Positions 19,101-26,628 of a stretch of 40,206 bases of DNA are shown here, one piece after another; the first letter of the stretch is position 1; each line of letters opens with the position of its first letter. Origin of the DNA: Alphaproteobacteria bacterium (lineage in GTDB: Bacteria; Pseudomonadota; Alphaproteobacteria; SHNJ01); contig SHNJ01000015.1 in assembly GCA_004295055.1 (NCBI GenBank), positions 1 to 40,206 on the forward strand, in the 5' to 3' direction. Below the pieces are notes generated by a model. The model saw nothing but the letters and a program-made list of their open reading frames with translations. It was not told where the DNA came from and ran no database searches. Made by a program: the position numbers and the translations under genes.

Positions 19101-20024
19101 TTATCCTACCGCGCGGCGTTTTTCAGGTTTCGCATTCGCCTCGTCCGCCGGATTTTGAGTTTTTACCCAGGCTTCGCAGCATTTTTTGGCCAGTTCCCGC
19201 ACCCGGCCAATATAAGCAGCGCGTTCAGCGACTGAAATCACCCCGCGCGCATCGAGCAAATTGAAACGGTGCGACGCCTTGATACATTGATCATAGGCTG
19301 GCAGCGCAAGACCGGCCGCCAATAAATTAGTGCATTCCAATTCCGCAGCCTGAAAATGTTCGAACAGCATTTCGGTATCGGCATGCACGAAATTATGCGC
19401 GGAAAATTCTTTCTCTGCCTGTAAAAACACATCGCCATATTTCAACGGTACCGGCGATTTTGGATGATTGAACGGCAAATCGTACACATTTTCATATCCC
19501 AGCACATACATGGCTAGGCGTTCCAAACCATAAGTCAATTCCGCCGAAACGGGATTGCATTCGATCCCGCCGACTTGTTGAAAATAAGTGAACTGGGTGA
19601 CTTCCATCCCATCGCACCACACTTCCCAGCCAAGGCCGGAAGCGCCCAATGTCGGGCTTTCCCAATCGTCTTCGACAAAACGGATGTCATGATTTTTCAA
19701 ATCGAAACCCAGCGCCGCGAGCGATCCCAAATATAGATCCTGCACATTTTCCGGCGATGGTTTCATGATCACTTGATATTGATAGTAATGTTGCAACCGG
19801 TTCGGGTTTTCGCCATACCGTCCATCCGACGGGCGGCGCGATGGTTGCACATACGCCGCAAACCATGGCTTCGGGCCAAGCGCGCGCAAAGCGGTTGCGG
19901 GATGAAAAGTGCCAGCGCCCATTTCCATGTCATAGGGTTGCAAAATGGCGCAACCTTGCGCCGACCAATAATTTTGCAGCGCTAAAATAATATCCTGGAA
20001 ACATTCCGGTTTTTGCATTTTCAA
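19101..20024 (-). CDS. glyQ: Glycyl-tRNA synthetase alpha subunit
   Basis: Catalytic alpha chain of the alpha2-beta2 glycyl-tRNA synthetase, activating glycine with ATP. The N-terminal [20 protein letters not shown] and the class II motif region [22 protein letters not shown] are nearly invariant in the family. [17 protein letters not shown] and [22 protein letters not shown] (motif 3) complete the active site. At 307 residues the length is normal; the last 12 residues are a charged tail. Its ATG directly abuts the stop of the small zinc-ribbon gene upstream, so it is probably the third gene of a four-gene operon. Confidence 0.98.
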   Translation of the reverse strand: MKMQKPECFQDIILALQNYWSAQGCAILQPYDMEMGAGTFHPATALRALGPKPWFAAYVQPSRRPSDGRYGENPNRLQHYYQYQVIMKPSPENVQDLYLGSLAALGFDLKNHDIRFVEDDWESPTLGASGLGWEVWCDGMEVTQFTYFQQVGGIECNPVSAELTYGLERLAMYVLGYENVYDLPFNHPKSPVPLKYGDVFLQAEKEFSAHNFVHADTEMLFEHFQAAELECTNLLAAGLALPAYDQCIKASHRFNLLDARGVISVAERAAYIGRVRELAKKCCEAWVKTQNPADEANAKPEKRRAVG

Positions 20025-20210
20025 TCAATCCTGCTGGGCATTGCATGTATGCGGCAAGCTTACATAAGCCTTGCATTTATCGCAATATTGTAAATCGGTG
20101 GAAATCGGCTTCTTAGGCTGATTTCTGGTGGGTTTGGATGCCGGAAATAACATTCGCCAACCCACATAAATCAGAACGCCCAAAAGAATATATCGCAAAA
20201 ACGTGCCCAT
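20025..20210 (-). CDS. Small membrane-anchored zinc-ribbon-like protein (PP0621-like)
   Basis: A 61-residue protein with an N-terminal membrane helix (MGTFLRYILLGVLIYVGWRML), a short basic/proline linker and a C-terminal cysteine knuckle: CDKCKAYVSLPHTC gives four candidate metal ligands, C-x2-C, then H and C. The layout matches small proteins of the PP0621 type (one helix, linker, CxxC) whose function is unknown. The gene abuts glyQ with no spacer and begins ten bases after the methyltransferase gene, so translation is probably coupled. The ribosome binding site is weak. Confidence 0.8.
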   Translation of the reverse strand: MGTFLRYILLGVLIYVGWRMLFPASKPTRNQPKKPISTDLQYCDKCKAYVSLPHTCNAQQD

Positions 20211-20219
20211 GGCCGGACT

Positions 20220-21047
20220 TTATTCGCCCCCGGCCTTAAAATCAAGGCTGCCGCCAGCACGAATAATATCCTGTGCTATAGGCGTATAAGATCCGTCTTC
20301 CGCATGCAACACCAAGCCTGGCAATAAGCGGGTTTTCCCGCTTTGTCCGCGCGCGGCCCGTATAATGACGCGCTTTGCGGCCATGCCTTGTTTTGGCCAA
20401 AGCGGAACAATGTCGGTTGTCCATTCTGGCGATGGGATAAGAGCCAAAATTTCCGCCAGCCGGTCGGCGCGGTGAATCATGGTCAACGTGCCTTTTGGAT
20501 TTAAATGCCTGGCGCAAAATTCCATCCATGTTTTTAAATCGGCGCTGCTTTCCACATTCGCCGCCGCCTTGATCGGATCGGGCGATGGATCGGCGGATGC
20601 AGCGGATAAATATGGCGGATTGGTCAAAATATGATCGAAACTTTGCATTTGCAGCAATTCATTTTGCGCAGCGATATCGGCGTGAATAAACTGAATCGGC
20701 AAATCGAACTTGTTAAGGATTTTATTTTCTTCCGCCAACTCCACCAATAATTTTTGACTATCGATGCCAACCAGGCCTTCCGGCATAACATTATTTTTGC
20801 GCGCGCGCGCCAAAACGCAAAATCCGGCCGTACCGACCCCGCATCCCACATCCAATATCCTCATGCCATTTTGCAAAGTCACGGCCGCAGCCAAAAGAAT
20901 CGGGTCGATCGCAACCCGGTATCCGGCGGCAGGTTGGGTTATTTTAACGCTGCCATCCAGTATCGTATCGACGCTAAGGGCGCGCACCAAGTTCACAAAA
21001 GGGTTGGTTTTCAAATTCATAGGGATTCCTGCCTCTTTTATACCCAT
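20220..21047 (-). CDS. TrmN6-like tRNA1(Val) adenine-N6 methyltransferase
   Basis: SAM-dependent N6-adenine methyltransferase resembling TrmN6/YfiC, which modifies A37 of tRNA1(Val). Evidence is the family N-terminus DTILDGSVKITQPAAGYRVAIDPILLAAAV, the SAM-binding ILDVGCGVGTAGFCVLAR and the catalytic NPPY in DHILTNPPYLSAAS. At 275 residues it is slightly longer than usual. Two starts are possible: 21047 (AAAGG upstream) and 21020 (AGGA upstream); the longer is given. It heads an operon with a membrane zinc-ribbon protein and glyQS, and is divergent from csaA across 43 bp. HemK/PrmC-like enzymes share NPPY but not this N-terminus. Confidence 0.85.
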   Translation of the reverse strand: MGIKEAGIPMNLKTNPFVNLVRALSVDTILDGSVKITQPAAGYRVAIDPILLAAAVTLQNGMRILDVGCGVGTAGFCVLARARKNNVMPEGLVGIDSQKLLVELAEENKILNKFDLPIQFIHADIAAQNELLQMQSFDHILTNPPYLSAASADPSPDPIKAAANVESSADLKTWMEFCARHLNPKGTLTMIHRADRLAEILALIPSPEWTTDIVPLWPKQGMAAKRVIIRAARGQSGKTRLLPGLVLHAEDGSYTPIAQDIIRAGGSLDFKAGGE

Positions 21048-21090
21048 TTTCCGCCTTTAACCGCAAGGCCAGCTGTGCTATGCGAATGCC

Positions 21091-21444
21091 ATGGAAAATA
21101 AGACTTTCCCCCAAATTGCCTATCCCGATTTTGAAAAAGTCGATATCCGCGTCGGCACGGTTATAGAGGCATCCCCGCTCGAAGGCGCGCGCAAGCCTGC
21201 TTATTGCTTAAAAATAGATTTTGGGCCGCAAATTGGCGTTAAACAAAGTTCGGCGCAGATTACCAAACATTACAGCGCCGAATCCTTGATTGGCAAACAA
21301 GTATGCGGCGTCGTGAATTTTCCGCCGAAAAAGATCGCCGGTTTTGAATCTCAAGTTTTAGTATTGGGTTTTGCCGATGAAAATAGCGATGTCGTCGTTA
21401 TAAGGCCGACTGTTCCCGTTCCCAATGGCATGAAGTTATTTTAA
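21091..21444 (+). CDS. csaA: CsaA-type tRNA-binding-domain protein
   Basis: A 117-residue single-domain protein of the EMAP/Trbp111 OB fold, closest in layout to CsaA, a dimeric secretion-related chaperone that also binds tRNA. Visible features are FEKVDIRVGTVIEA at the start of the OB fold, KPAYCLKIDFG, GVKQSSAQIT, the conserved VCGVVNFPPKKIAGFES and the C-terminal VPVPNGMKLF typical of CsaA dimers. It ends at 21444 and the polyprenyl synthase ATG begins at the next base, so they are translationally coupled. It is divergent from the TrmN6-like gene with a very short intergenic region. Confidence 0.93.
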   Translation: MENKTFPQIAYPDFEKVDIRVGTVIEASPLEGARKPAYCLKIDFGPQIGVKQSSAQITKHYSAESLIGKQVCGVVNFPPKKIAGFESQVLVLGFADENSDVVVIRPTVPVPNGMKLF

Positions 21445-22443
21445 ATGACCGCCGCACCCGCCCTGAAACAACCAATCCCGCCATCCGTTATCGAACGGCT
21501 GCAACAATATTTGACAACGGACTTGCAATCGGTGAATACCGAAATTATCGCGCGGATGCAAAGCGAAGTGTCATTGATCCCGCAAATGGCGGCGCATTTG
21601 ATCGCTGCCGGCGGGAAACGTTTGCGGCCGATGTTGACCCTCGCATCGGCGAAATTATGCCAATATAAAGGCCAAAATCATATTACATTGGCTGCGGCCG
21701 TTGAATTCATTCACACCGCCACATTGCTGCATGACGATGTAGTGGATGACAGCAAAAAACGCCGCGGCCGCGATACGGCAAACGCCGTATGGGGCAACAA
21801 ATCCAGCGTTTTGGTCGGCGATTTTTTGTTCAGCCGGTCATTTCAACTGATGGTCGGCGCGAATTCGATCGAAGTATTGAGAATTCTGTCCAACGCGGCG
21901 GCGATTATTGCCGAAGGCGAAGTGCATCAATTACTGACCGCAAATAATCTTGCCACAACCGAAGCCGATTATCTGCGGGTTATCAGCGCGAAAACAGCTG
22001 CCTTATTTGCGGCCGCATGTGAAATCGGCGCGGTAATTGCCAGCCGACCGGCGGCTGAACAAGAGGCCCTATATAATTACGGATTGAACCTGGGGCTGGC
22101 ATTTCAAATTTCCGACGACGTCTATGATTTCACGGGCCTGCCAGGCAAAGAAGCCGGCGACGATTTCCGGGATGGCAAAGTTACTTTGCCGCTGATTTTG
22201 TCTTTTGCAAAATCCGATGAAAATGAAAAACAATTCTGGAAACGTTGTATCGAACAGCAAGATTTTACTGCGGACGATTTTAAAACGGCTTTAAAAATAT
22301 TGGATAAACATGATGCTTTATCCAAGTCCTTGGCCAGCGCTCGGCATTATGCTCGCATTGCACAGGATGCCTTAAAAACATTTCCGGAATCGCCGGTTAA
22401 ATCCGCGATGCTGGATTTAGCCGATTATGCGGCCCAGCGATAA
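21445..22443 (+). CDS. ispB: Polyprenyl (octaprenyl-type) diphosphate synthase
   Basis: Long-chain trans-prenyl transferase that extends farnesyl diphosphate with isopentenyl diphosphate to make the ubiquinone side chain. The 332 residues contain the first Asp-rich motif LLHDDVVDDSKKRRG, the GGKRLRPML substrate-binding segment before it, and the second motif FQISDDVYDF followed by GDDFRDGKVTLPLI. No bulky-residue block before the first motif is obvious, consistent with a long product, but the exact chain length cannot be read. The gene directly follows csaA and ends 2 bp from the convergent hydrolase gene. Confidence 0.93.
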   Translation: MTAAPALKQPIPPSVIERLQQYLTTDLQSVNTEIIARMQSEVSLIPQMAAHLIAAGGKRLRPMLTLASAKLCQYKGQNHITLAAAVEFIHTATLLHDDVVDDSKKRRGRDTANAVWGNKSSVLVGDFLFSRSFQLMVGANSIEVLRILSNAAAIIAEGEVHQLLTANNLATTEADYLRVISAKTAALFAAACEIGAVIASRPAAEQEALYNYGLNLGLAFQISDDVYDFTGLPGKEAGDDFRDGKVTLPLILSFAKSDENEKQFWKRCIEQQDFTADDFKTALKILDKHDALSKSLASARHYARIAQDALKTFPESPVKSAMLDLADYAAQR

Positions 22444-22445
22444 TT

Positions 22446-23312
22446 TCATCGCGCCTGTTTGCTATAAAATTCAATAGCCTTTTTCACGCCGCCCTGACGC
22501 CACAAAGAATAATGGTTGGAATCCGGATCGATCCAAATTTGCTTTGGATTATTTGCCGCATCAAACAACTTACGGCCCATCTGTACTGGAACGAAATTAT
22601 CTATTTCTCCGTGCATGATATAAAGCGGCGTATGAATATTTTTAATACGGTCAATATTATTAAAATCATATTTTAAAATTAAATCTACCGGCAACCATGG
22701 ATATAAATACTTCACCACATCGCCTAATCTGGTAAATGGCGCGTACAAAACCAAACTGTCAATTTTTATATCCGGATTTTGATCCATCATTTGAATAGCG
22801 ACAGCCCCGCCAATAGATTCGCCGTAAATATGAATCGGCGCATTCGGCCCCAATTCGCGGCGCAAATATTTATATGCCACTTTTGCATCGACTACCAATC
22901 CGTCTGGCGTCGGCTTTCCGGGATTGCCGCCATAACCGCGATATTCCAGCATAAACAGGCCCCAGCCTTGTTCTAAAAACTGCCCGGCTATGCGCGGACG
23001 CTTGGCAATGTTTCCGCCATTGCCATGAAAATATAGAATGGTTGGCATGCCCGGCCTTATTGGCGGCGTATACCAAGACAATAGTTCCGATGGCTTGCAA
23101 TCCGGTTTAAGTTGATCGCATAAAAAAACCGGAATATGAATTTCCTTCAGCCGGGGCAAAGCGGTTGCCGCCAAATCCGGTGGGCCGCCATAATTGCGGA
23201 AAATCATATAATTTTGCAGAAGATAAAGCGATCCAACCACGCCCAAATAGGTTAAAATCAACAGCCATAAGAGCTGTTTCGATATTTCTCTGGCATCCCA
23301 TTTTCTTTTCAT
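22446..23312 (-). CDS. Membrane-anchored alpha/beta hydrolase (BEM46-like)
   Basis: Serine hydrolase of the alpha/beta fold, 288 residues, with an N-terminal membrane helix (LLWLLILTYLGVVGSLYLL) that probably anchors it in the inner membrane with the catalytic domain outside. The fold signature YFHGNGGN (oxyanion), the nucleophile elbow YGESIGGAV (Ser), the acid in MHGEIDNFVPVQMG and the His in DSNHYSLW are all present and in the right order. The group includes BEM46/ABHD13-like proteins whose substrates are unknown. It is convergent with ispB, and the tRNA-Pro locus lies upstream on the opposite strand. Confidence 0.88.
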   Translation of the reverse strand: MKRKWDAREISKQLLWLLILTYLGVVGSLYLLQNYMIFRNYGGPPDLAATALPRLKEIHIPVFLCDQLKPDCKPSELLSWYTPPIRPGMPTILYFHGNGGNIAKRPRIAGQFLEQGWGLFMLEYRGYGGNPGKPTPDGLVVDAKVAYKYLRRELGPNAPIHIYGESIGGAVAIQMMDQNPDIKIDSLVLYAPFTRLGDVVKYLYPWLPVDLILKYDFNNIDRIKNIHTPLYIMHGEIDNFVPVQMGRKLFDAANNPKQIWIDPDSNHYSLWRQGGVKKAIEFYSKQAR

Positions 23313-23362
23313 AGCTTCAATTTAGAATAAAAACCGCAAATTTCCAGTGGTTTGCGAGACAG

Positions 23363-23391
23363 TTGATTGCTCTCAAATTTGATTGTATAAC
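23363..23391 (+). promoter_or_regulatory. Candidate promoter for tRNA-Pro
   Basis: TTGATT (23363-23368), a 17-bp spacer and TATAAC (23386-23391). Transcription from about 23398 would carry the upstream copy of the tRNA 5' end and its palindrome as a leader before the tRNA itself. Confidence 0.5.
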
Positions 23392-23419
23392 CATGCAGCC
23401 TTTTATCAGGACATAGGTA

Positions 23420-23500
23420 TCGGAGTGTAGCTCAGCCCAAAGGCCGAAAGGCCGCCTTACAAAATCAGGCTGAGCGGCACGATGATAAATATTTTTATAG
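23420..23500 (+). repeat. Upstream copy of tRNA-Pro 5' end plus palindromic insert
   Basis: The 18 bases at 23420-23437 (T plus the first 17 bases of tRNA-Pro) recur exactly at 23501-23518, offset 81 bp. Between the copies lie 63 bases with strong dyads: GGCC-GAAA-GGCC at 23442-23453, and GCTCAGCC (23430-23437) pairing with GGCTGAGC (23468-23475). This is therefore a partial tRNA copy separated from the real gene by a foldable insert. It has no coding content. Confidence 0.85.
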
Positions 23501-23501
23501 T

Positions 23502-23578
23502 CGGAGTGTAGCTCAGCCTGGTAGAGCACTACGTTCGGGACGTAGGGGCCGTAGGTTCGAATCCTATCACTCCGACCA
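23502..23578 (+). tRNA. tRNA-Pro (anticodon CGG)
   Basis: Full cloverleaf by eye: acceptor CGGAGTG paired with CACTCCG, D arm GCTC/GAGC, anticodon stem CTACG/CGTAG with loop TTCGGGA (anticodon CGG), T arm GTAGG-TTCGAAT-CCTAT, discriminator A and encoded CCA. Length is 77 bases. The T stem uses one G-T pair. Both ends of the gene are partly duplicated in the flanks: the 5' end 81 bp upstream and the 3' end 106 bp downstream. Confidence 0.97.
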
Positions 23579-23685
23579 TCCTCCTACGCTCCTTCGGAGC
23601 TACGGAGGACGAGTGATAGAAATTATAGATTCGGTGGGACTCGCCCTGCGTAGCGCAACGCGCGAAGCGGGGTCACTCCGACCAT
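23579..23685 (+). mobile_element. tRNA-3'-end mini-element, copy 1 (after tRNA-Pro)
   Basis: Non-coding element beginning at the base after CCA. The left arm starts TCCTCCTACGCT and folds as a 6-bp outer stem, a 3x3 internal loop (TAC/TAC), a 5-bp inner stem and a TTC loop. A variable middle of about 25 bases follows. The right arm starts ACTCGCCCTGCGTAGCGC and also folds (CCCTGC with GCGGGG). The element ends in TCACTCCGACCAT (23673-23685), an exact 13-bp copy of the tRNA-Pro 3' end at 23567-23579. The same arms occur after tRNA-Val at 34681-34791, ending there in the Val acceptor strand. No recombinase is nearby; mobility is inferred. Confidence 0.7.
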
Positions 23686-23705
23686 TCATATGAGAGATCT
23701 ACTGC

Positions 23706-24509
23706 ATGCGTATTGCTATTTCGCAAATGAACTGCAAAGTGGGAGATCCATCAACCAATATCGATCATATTCACGTCCGCATCGAACAAGCCGCCAAGCA
23801 AAAATGTTCCTTGGTTGTATTTCCGGAAATGGCGGAGCTTGGTTATGATATGGAGGTCATCACAAAATCCGCCAAATCATGGAACGATGGCCCGGCCAAT
23901 ATTCTGGCCCAATACGCTAAACAATATAGTATCGCCGTGATTGCCGGAATTGCCGAACGCGAAGGCATGGCAATTTATAATACGCTGGCGGCCTTTGATA
24001 AAAACGGCGCGCTGTTAACCAAATACCGCAAAATTCATTTAATTACCGCCGATCCCATTTGCGAGGATAAGTTTTTACAAGCCGGACAAGAATTGTCATT
24101 ATGCACGATTGACGGAATTAAATGCGGCTTGATGACTTGTTACGATATTCGTTTCCCAGAGCTTGCCCGAGCCTTGTATGAGCGCGGCGCGCAATTATTG
24201 ATTGCTCCATCGGCTTTTCCATTGATACGCATCGAACATTGGCGCAGCATTTTGAAATGCCGGGCGATTGAAAATCAATTATATGTCGCTGGCGCCAACC
24301 GTATTGGCACCGATGCTGGCGTTGCCTTTGGCGGCGCAAGCCAGATTATCGATCCTCTGGGCGCGATTTTATCGTCCGCGTCCGAAACCGAAGATAATTT
24401 AATATTTGCAGATATTGCGGTGGATCAAATTGCCGCAGTGCGGCAACGTTTGCATATTGGCCAAGACCGCCGTCCTGCTTTATACCGTAATTGGAGCCAA
24501 TCCGCATAG
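23706..24509 (+). CDS. Carbon-nitrogen hydrolase (nitrilase superfamily amidase)
   Basis: A 267-residue amidase of the nitrilase superfamily with the full catalytic set: Glu41 in VVFPEMAE, Lys109 in TKYRKIHL and Cys145 in MTCYDIRFPE. Members hydrolyse small amides such as omega-amides, deaminated glutathione or carbamoyl compounds; the substrate cannot be read. The YRKIHL and CYDIRFPE context resembles the omega-amidase/NIT2 branch. It begins 20 bp after the end of the tRNA-associated element, and the ribosome binding site is weak (GAGAG). The following PLP enzyme starts 8 bp after its stop, so the two probably act in one pathway, for example transamination followed by amide hydrolysis of the keto acid amide. 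Confidence 0.9.
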   Translation: MRIAISQMNCKVGDPSTNIDHIHVRIEQAAKQKCSLVVFPEMAELGYDMEVITKSAKSWNDGPANILAQYAKQYSIAVIAGIAEREGMAIYNTLAAFDKNGALLTKYRKIHLITADPICEDKFLQAGQELSLCTIDGIKCGLMTCYDIRFPELARALYERGAQLLIAPSAFPLIRIEHWRSILKCRAIENQLYVAGANRIGTDAGVAFGGASQIIDPLGAILSSASETEDNLIFADIAVDQIAAVRQRLHIGQDRRPALYRNWSQSA

Positions 24510-24517
24510 GAGGAACC

Positions 24518-26032
24518 ATGTCTGTTGCCGCCATTCGCAAAACCGATCCAGATTTTTCCGCACCAAATTATTCGTTGATGAAAGACGGCGTTCCATTTCC
24601 ATCGCGCCCATGTTTCAACTGGCTGCCGCAGTATCGGTACGGGTTATTTGTATACAAAGCGTTGCAACAGGCCTGCGCCGGTTTGTTATCGTATCAAGGC
24701 GATAAAATAGATTTTGCCAAATCCGGCACGCGTGGCGCCGGTGATGTGCCGCTTCATCTGGTTCGCCCGGTATTGATGGATTGGGTGATACGCCAGGGAA
24801 ATTATTCGGGCTATGTGCTCAATGCCGCAGAATCAGCATTGCAGCCATTCACCAATGGCGAGTTATATTATCCATTGACCGCCGATTTGGCGCTGATTGT
24901 CGCCAAGCAAGAAGGGTCGAACGCATTATTAAATAACGTATTGCCTTATATGACCCCTGCCCCGCAAACCGTAGAGGCTTTGGCCGCTGTTGGCGGCGGA
25001 TATTATGGTGCAACGCCGGCGGAAATTGCCGCCGCCCATATCGCGCGTAAAACCGCCACTGAAAAATTTAATAGCAAATTGCGCGGCATGTACGGCGTAC
25101 AAAATCCAGATTCCTTGCGCACCCATTCCGCCGCGGTTGGCGGATTGATTGATGCCTGCACCAGGTATTTACATGCTACAAAACCCGGATTCCGCACCTG
25201 TATGATGGTTCCAGAATATTGGGATTTATTGCGTTGCGTATTGACATACTCCGCAAAAGGACTGCGTGCGGTCGAAGGCTTGGCGGACGGAAAATTCCCG
25301 GAAAAAGAATGGCTGACGGCAATTTCGCAACCGGATGTCGATTTTGCCTATATCAGCTATACCAATAACCCGCTAGGCCGGCCCACGCCGCATGCCTCTA
25401 TTATAAAGGCGATTGATGCCATTAGCGATGATGCTTTATTTTTCATCGACTGCACTTCGATTGATATCAAAGAATCATCCAACGAAGCCGTGGTCAGCGA
25501 TATTCTGAAAAAATTCCCTCACAAGAATCTGTTAATCGCCAAATCCTTTTCCAAGGAATATAACAAAGGCCATATACGATTGGGTTATGGGTTATTCACT
25601 CGCCCGGATTTTGCCAACGCCTTATGGCCGTATATGGCCGGCTATCCATCGGTTGCGAATATTGCCGAGGGATTGGAATGCCTGGACCAAGGCAATGCCC
25701 ACGTTCTTGGCGCGTATCGCGATATCTCGCGGCAATTGGCGGAATTTGCCAAAACCCGGCCGCATATTCGCGTTTCTGGCATGGAAAGCAATTACACCAC
25801 GTTATTTTTTGAATCCGAAGACGCTTGTTCCAAGGCGCGCGGCCTGATCGAGGCCGAATTCGGCAGCAAAGTATTTCCGGGCGAACTGCCAATGCAAGGC
25901 GGCGGCGATATGGGGCTGGGCCAAGGTGAAATCAATCTCACCTCGATCAAGCGGATTCCATTTCTACCGGCCAATGGCTTGCGGATTTTGATGACGACCG
26001 AAACCGTCGCCAATTTGTCTAAAGTGCTTTAA
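24518..26032 (+). CDS. PLP-dependent fold-type I aminotransferase-like protein
   Basis: Large (504 residues) class I/II aminotransferase-like protein. A perfect AGGAGG five bases before the ATG at 24518 fixes the start. Recognisable PLP features are YTNNPLGRPTP (counterpart of the NP-x-G loop), FFIDCTSID with the Asp that pairs with the cofactor, and the Schiff-base Lys in LLIAKSFSKEYNKGHIRLGYG, followed by the conserved Arg/Gly-rich stretch. The first 200 residues are unusual, with a long insert (GGGYYGATPAEIAAAHIARK) before the large domain. The C-terminus (NGLRILMTTETVANL) is typical. It is cotranscribed with the nitrilase-family amidase. Substrate unknown; a decarboxylase or lyase role is possible. 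Confidence 0.8.
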   Translation: MSVAAIRKTDPDFSAPNYSLMKDGVPFPSRPCFNWLPQYRYGLFVYKALQQACAGLLSYQGDKIDFAKSGTRGAGDVPLHLVRPVLMDWVIRQGNYSGYVLNAAESALQPFTNGELYYPLTADLALIVAKQEGSNALLNNVLPYMTPAPQTVEALAAVGGGYYGATPAEIAAAHIARKTATEKFNSKLRGMYGVQNPDSLRTHSAAVGGLIDACTRYLHATKPGFRTCMMVPEYWDLLRCVLTYSAKGLRAVEGLADGKFPEKEWLTAISQPDVDFAYISYTNNPLGRPTPHASIIKAIDAISDDALFFIDCTSIDIKESSNEAVVSDILKKFPHKNLLIAKSFSKEYNKGHIRLGYGLFTRPDFANALWPYMAGYPSVANIAEGLECLDQGNAHVLGAYRDISRQLAEFAKTRPHIRVSGMESNYTTLFFESEDACSKARGLIEAEFGSKVFPGELPMQGGGDMGLGQGEINLTSIKRIPFLPANGLRILMTTETVANLSKVL

Positions 26033-26073
26033 TTGCTTCGCCTCGACAGTCGCTTGGTGAATTCGCGGGATTA

Positions 26074-26571
26074 TTAGGATTTTTCCGGAATAAATTTTAA
26101 GGCAGCGCCGTTATTGCAATATCTTAATCCCGTCGGTTCCGGCCCATCGCTGAATACATGCCCATGATGCCCACCACAACGCGCACAATGATACTCGGTG
26201 CGTGGATATAATAATTTATAATCGGTGCGGGTTTCGACATGTCCCGGAATCACATCATAAAAACTGGGCCAGCCTGTACCGCTGTTGAATTTGAATTGGG
26301 ATGGAAATAATTCTAAATTGCACCCGGCGCAAACGAACATGCCCGTGTGTTTTTCATCATTCAAAGGGCTGGTAAAAGGCGGCTCGGTCCCCTCGCGGCG
26401 CAGAACATTATATTGCTGGTCCGACAAGCGTTTTTTCCATTCCCTGTCATCAAGATTAATTTTTTCAACGCCGGTTTGGGCAGGATCGGCCATAGCATTT
26501 CTCCCGTTGATAAAAAATAATGGCAGGCTGAGCATGCCTGCCGAAAATGTAAGAAATTTTCTTCGATTCAT
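26074..26571 (-). CDS. msrB: Exported peptide-methionine (R)-S-oxide reductase
   Basis: MsrB reduces methionine R-sulfoxide in oxidised proteins. The N-terminus NRRKFLTFSAGMLSLPLFFINGRNAMA looks like a twin-arginine (Tat-type) signal ending AMA, so the enzyme is probably periplasmic. The mature domain has both zinc CxxC pairs (CAGCNLE, CARCGGHHGHVF), NSGTGWPSF and the catalytic Cys in GLRYCNNGAALKF. The position that holds the recycling Cys in many MsrBs (GCGWPSF) is Thr here, so recycling must use another thiol or a reductant directly; this variant is known in the family. At 165 residues including signal, the length is normal. It converges on the PLP-enzyme gene. Confidence 0.95.
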   Translation of the reverse strand: MNRRKFLTFSAGMLSLPLFFINGRNAMADPAQTGVEKINLDDREWKKRLSDQQYNVLRREGTEPPFTSPLNDEKHTGMFVCAGCNLELFPSQFKFNSGTGWPSFYDVIPGHVETRTDYKLLYPRTEYHCARCGGHHGHVFSDGPEPTGLRYCNNGAALKFIPEKS

Positions 26572-26628
26572 AAATGCGCTCCGTTGTTTAACATAGCGCG
26601 CTGAATTTAAAATCCAAGTAGATCGGAA

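Noticed and set aside
23317-23529. Minus-strand ORF across the tRNA-Pro 5' half
   Set aside because: It runs through the tRNA and its partial copy, and its repeated AELHSD peptide is simply the translated tRNA duplication.
23579-23685. The tRNA-flanking element as a decayed tandem tRNA
   Set aside because: The elements after Pro and Val are homologous to each other in both arms, whereas decayed copies of two different tRNAs would not be; only the terminal 13-15 bases match the local tRNA.
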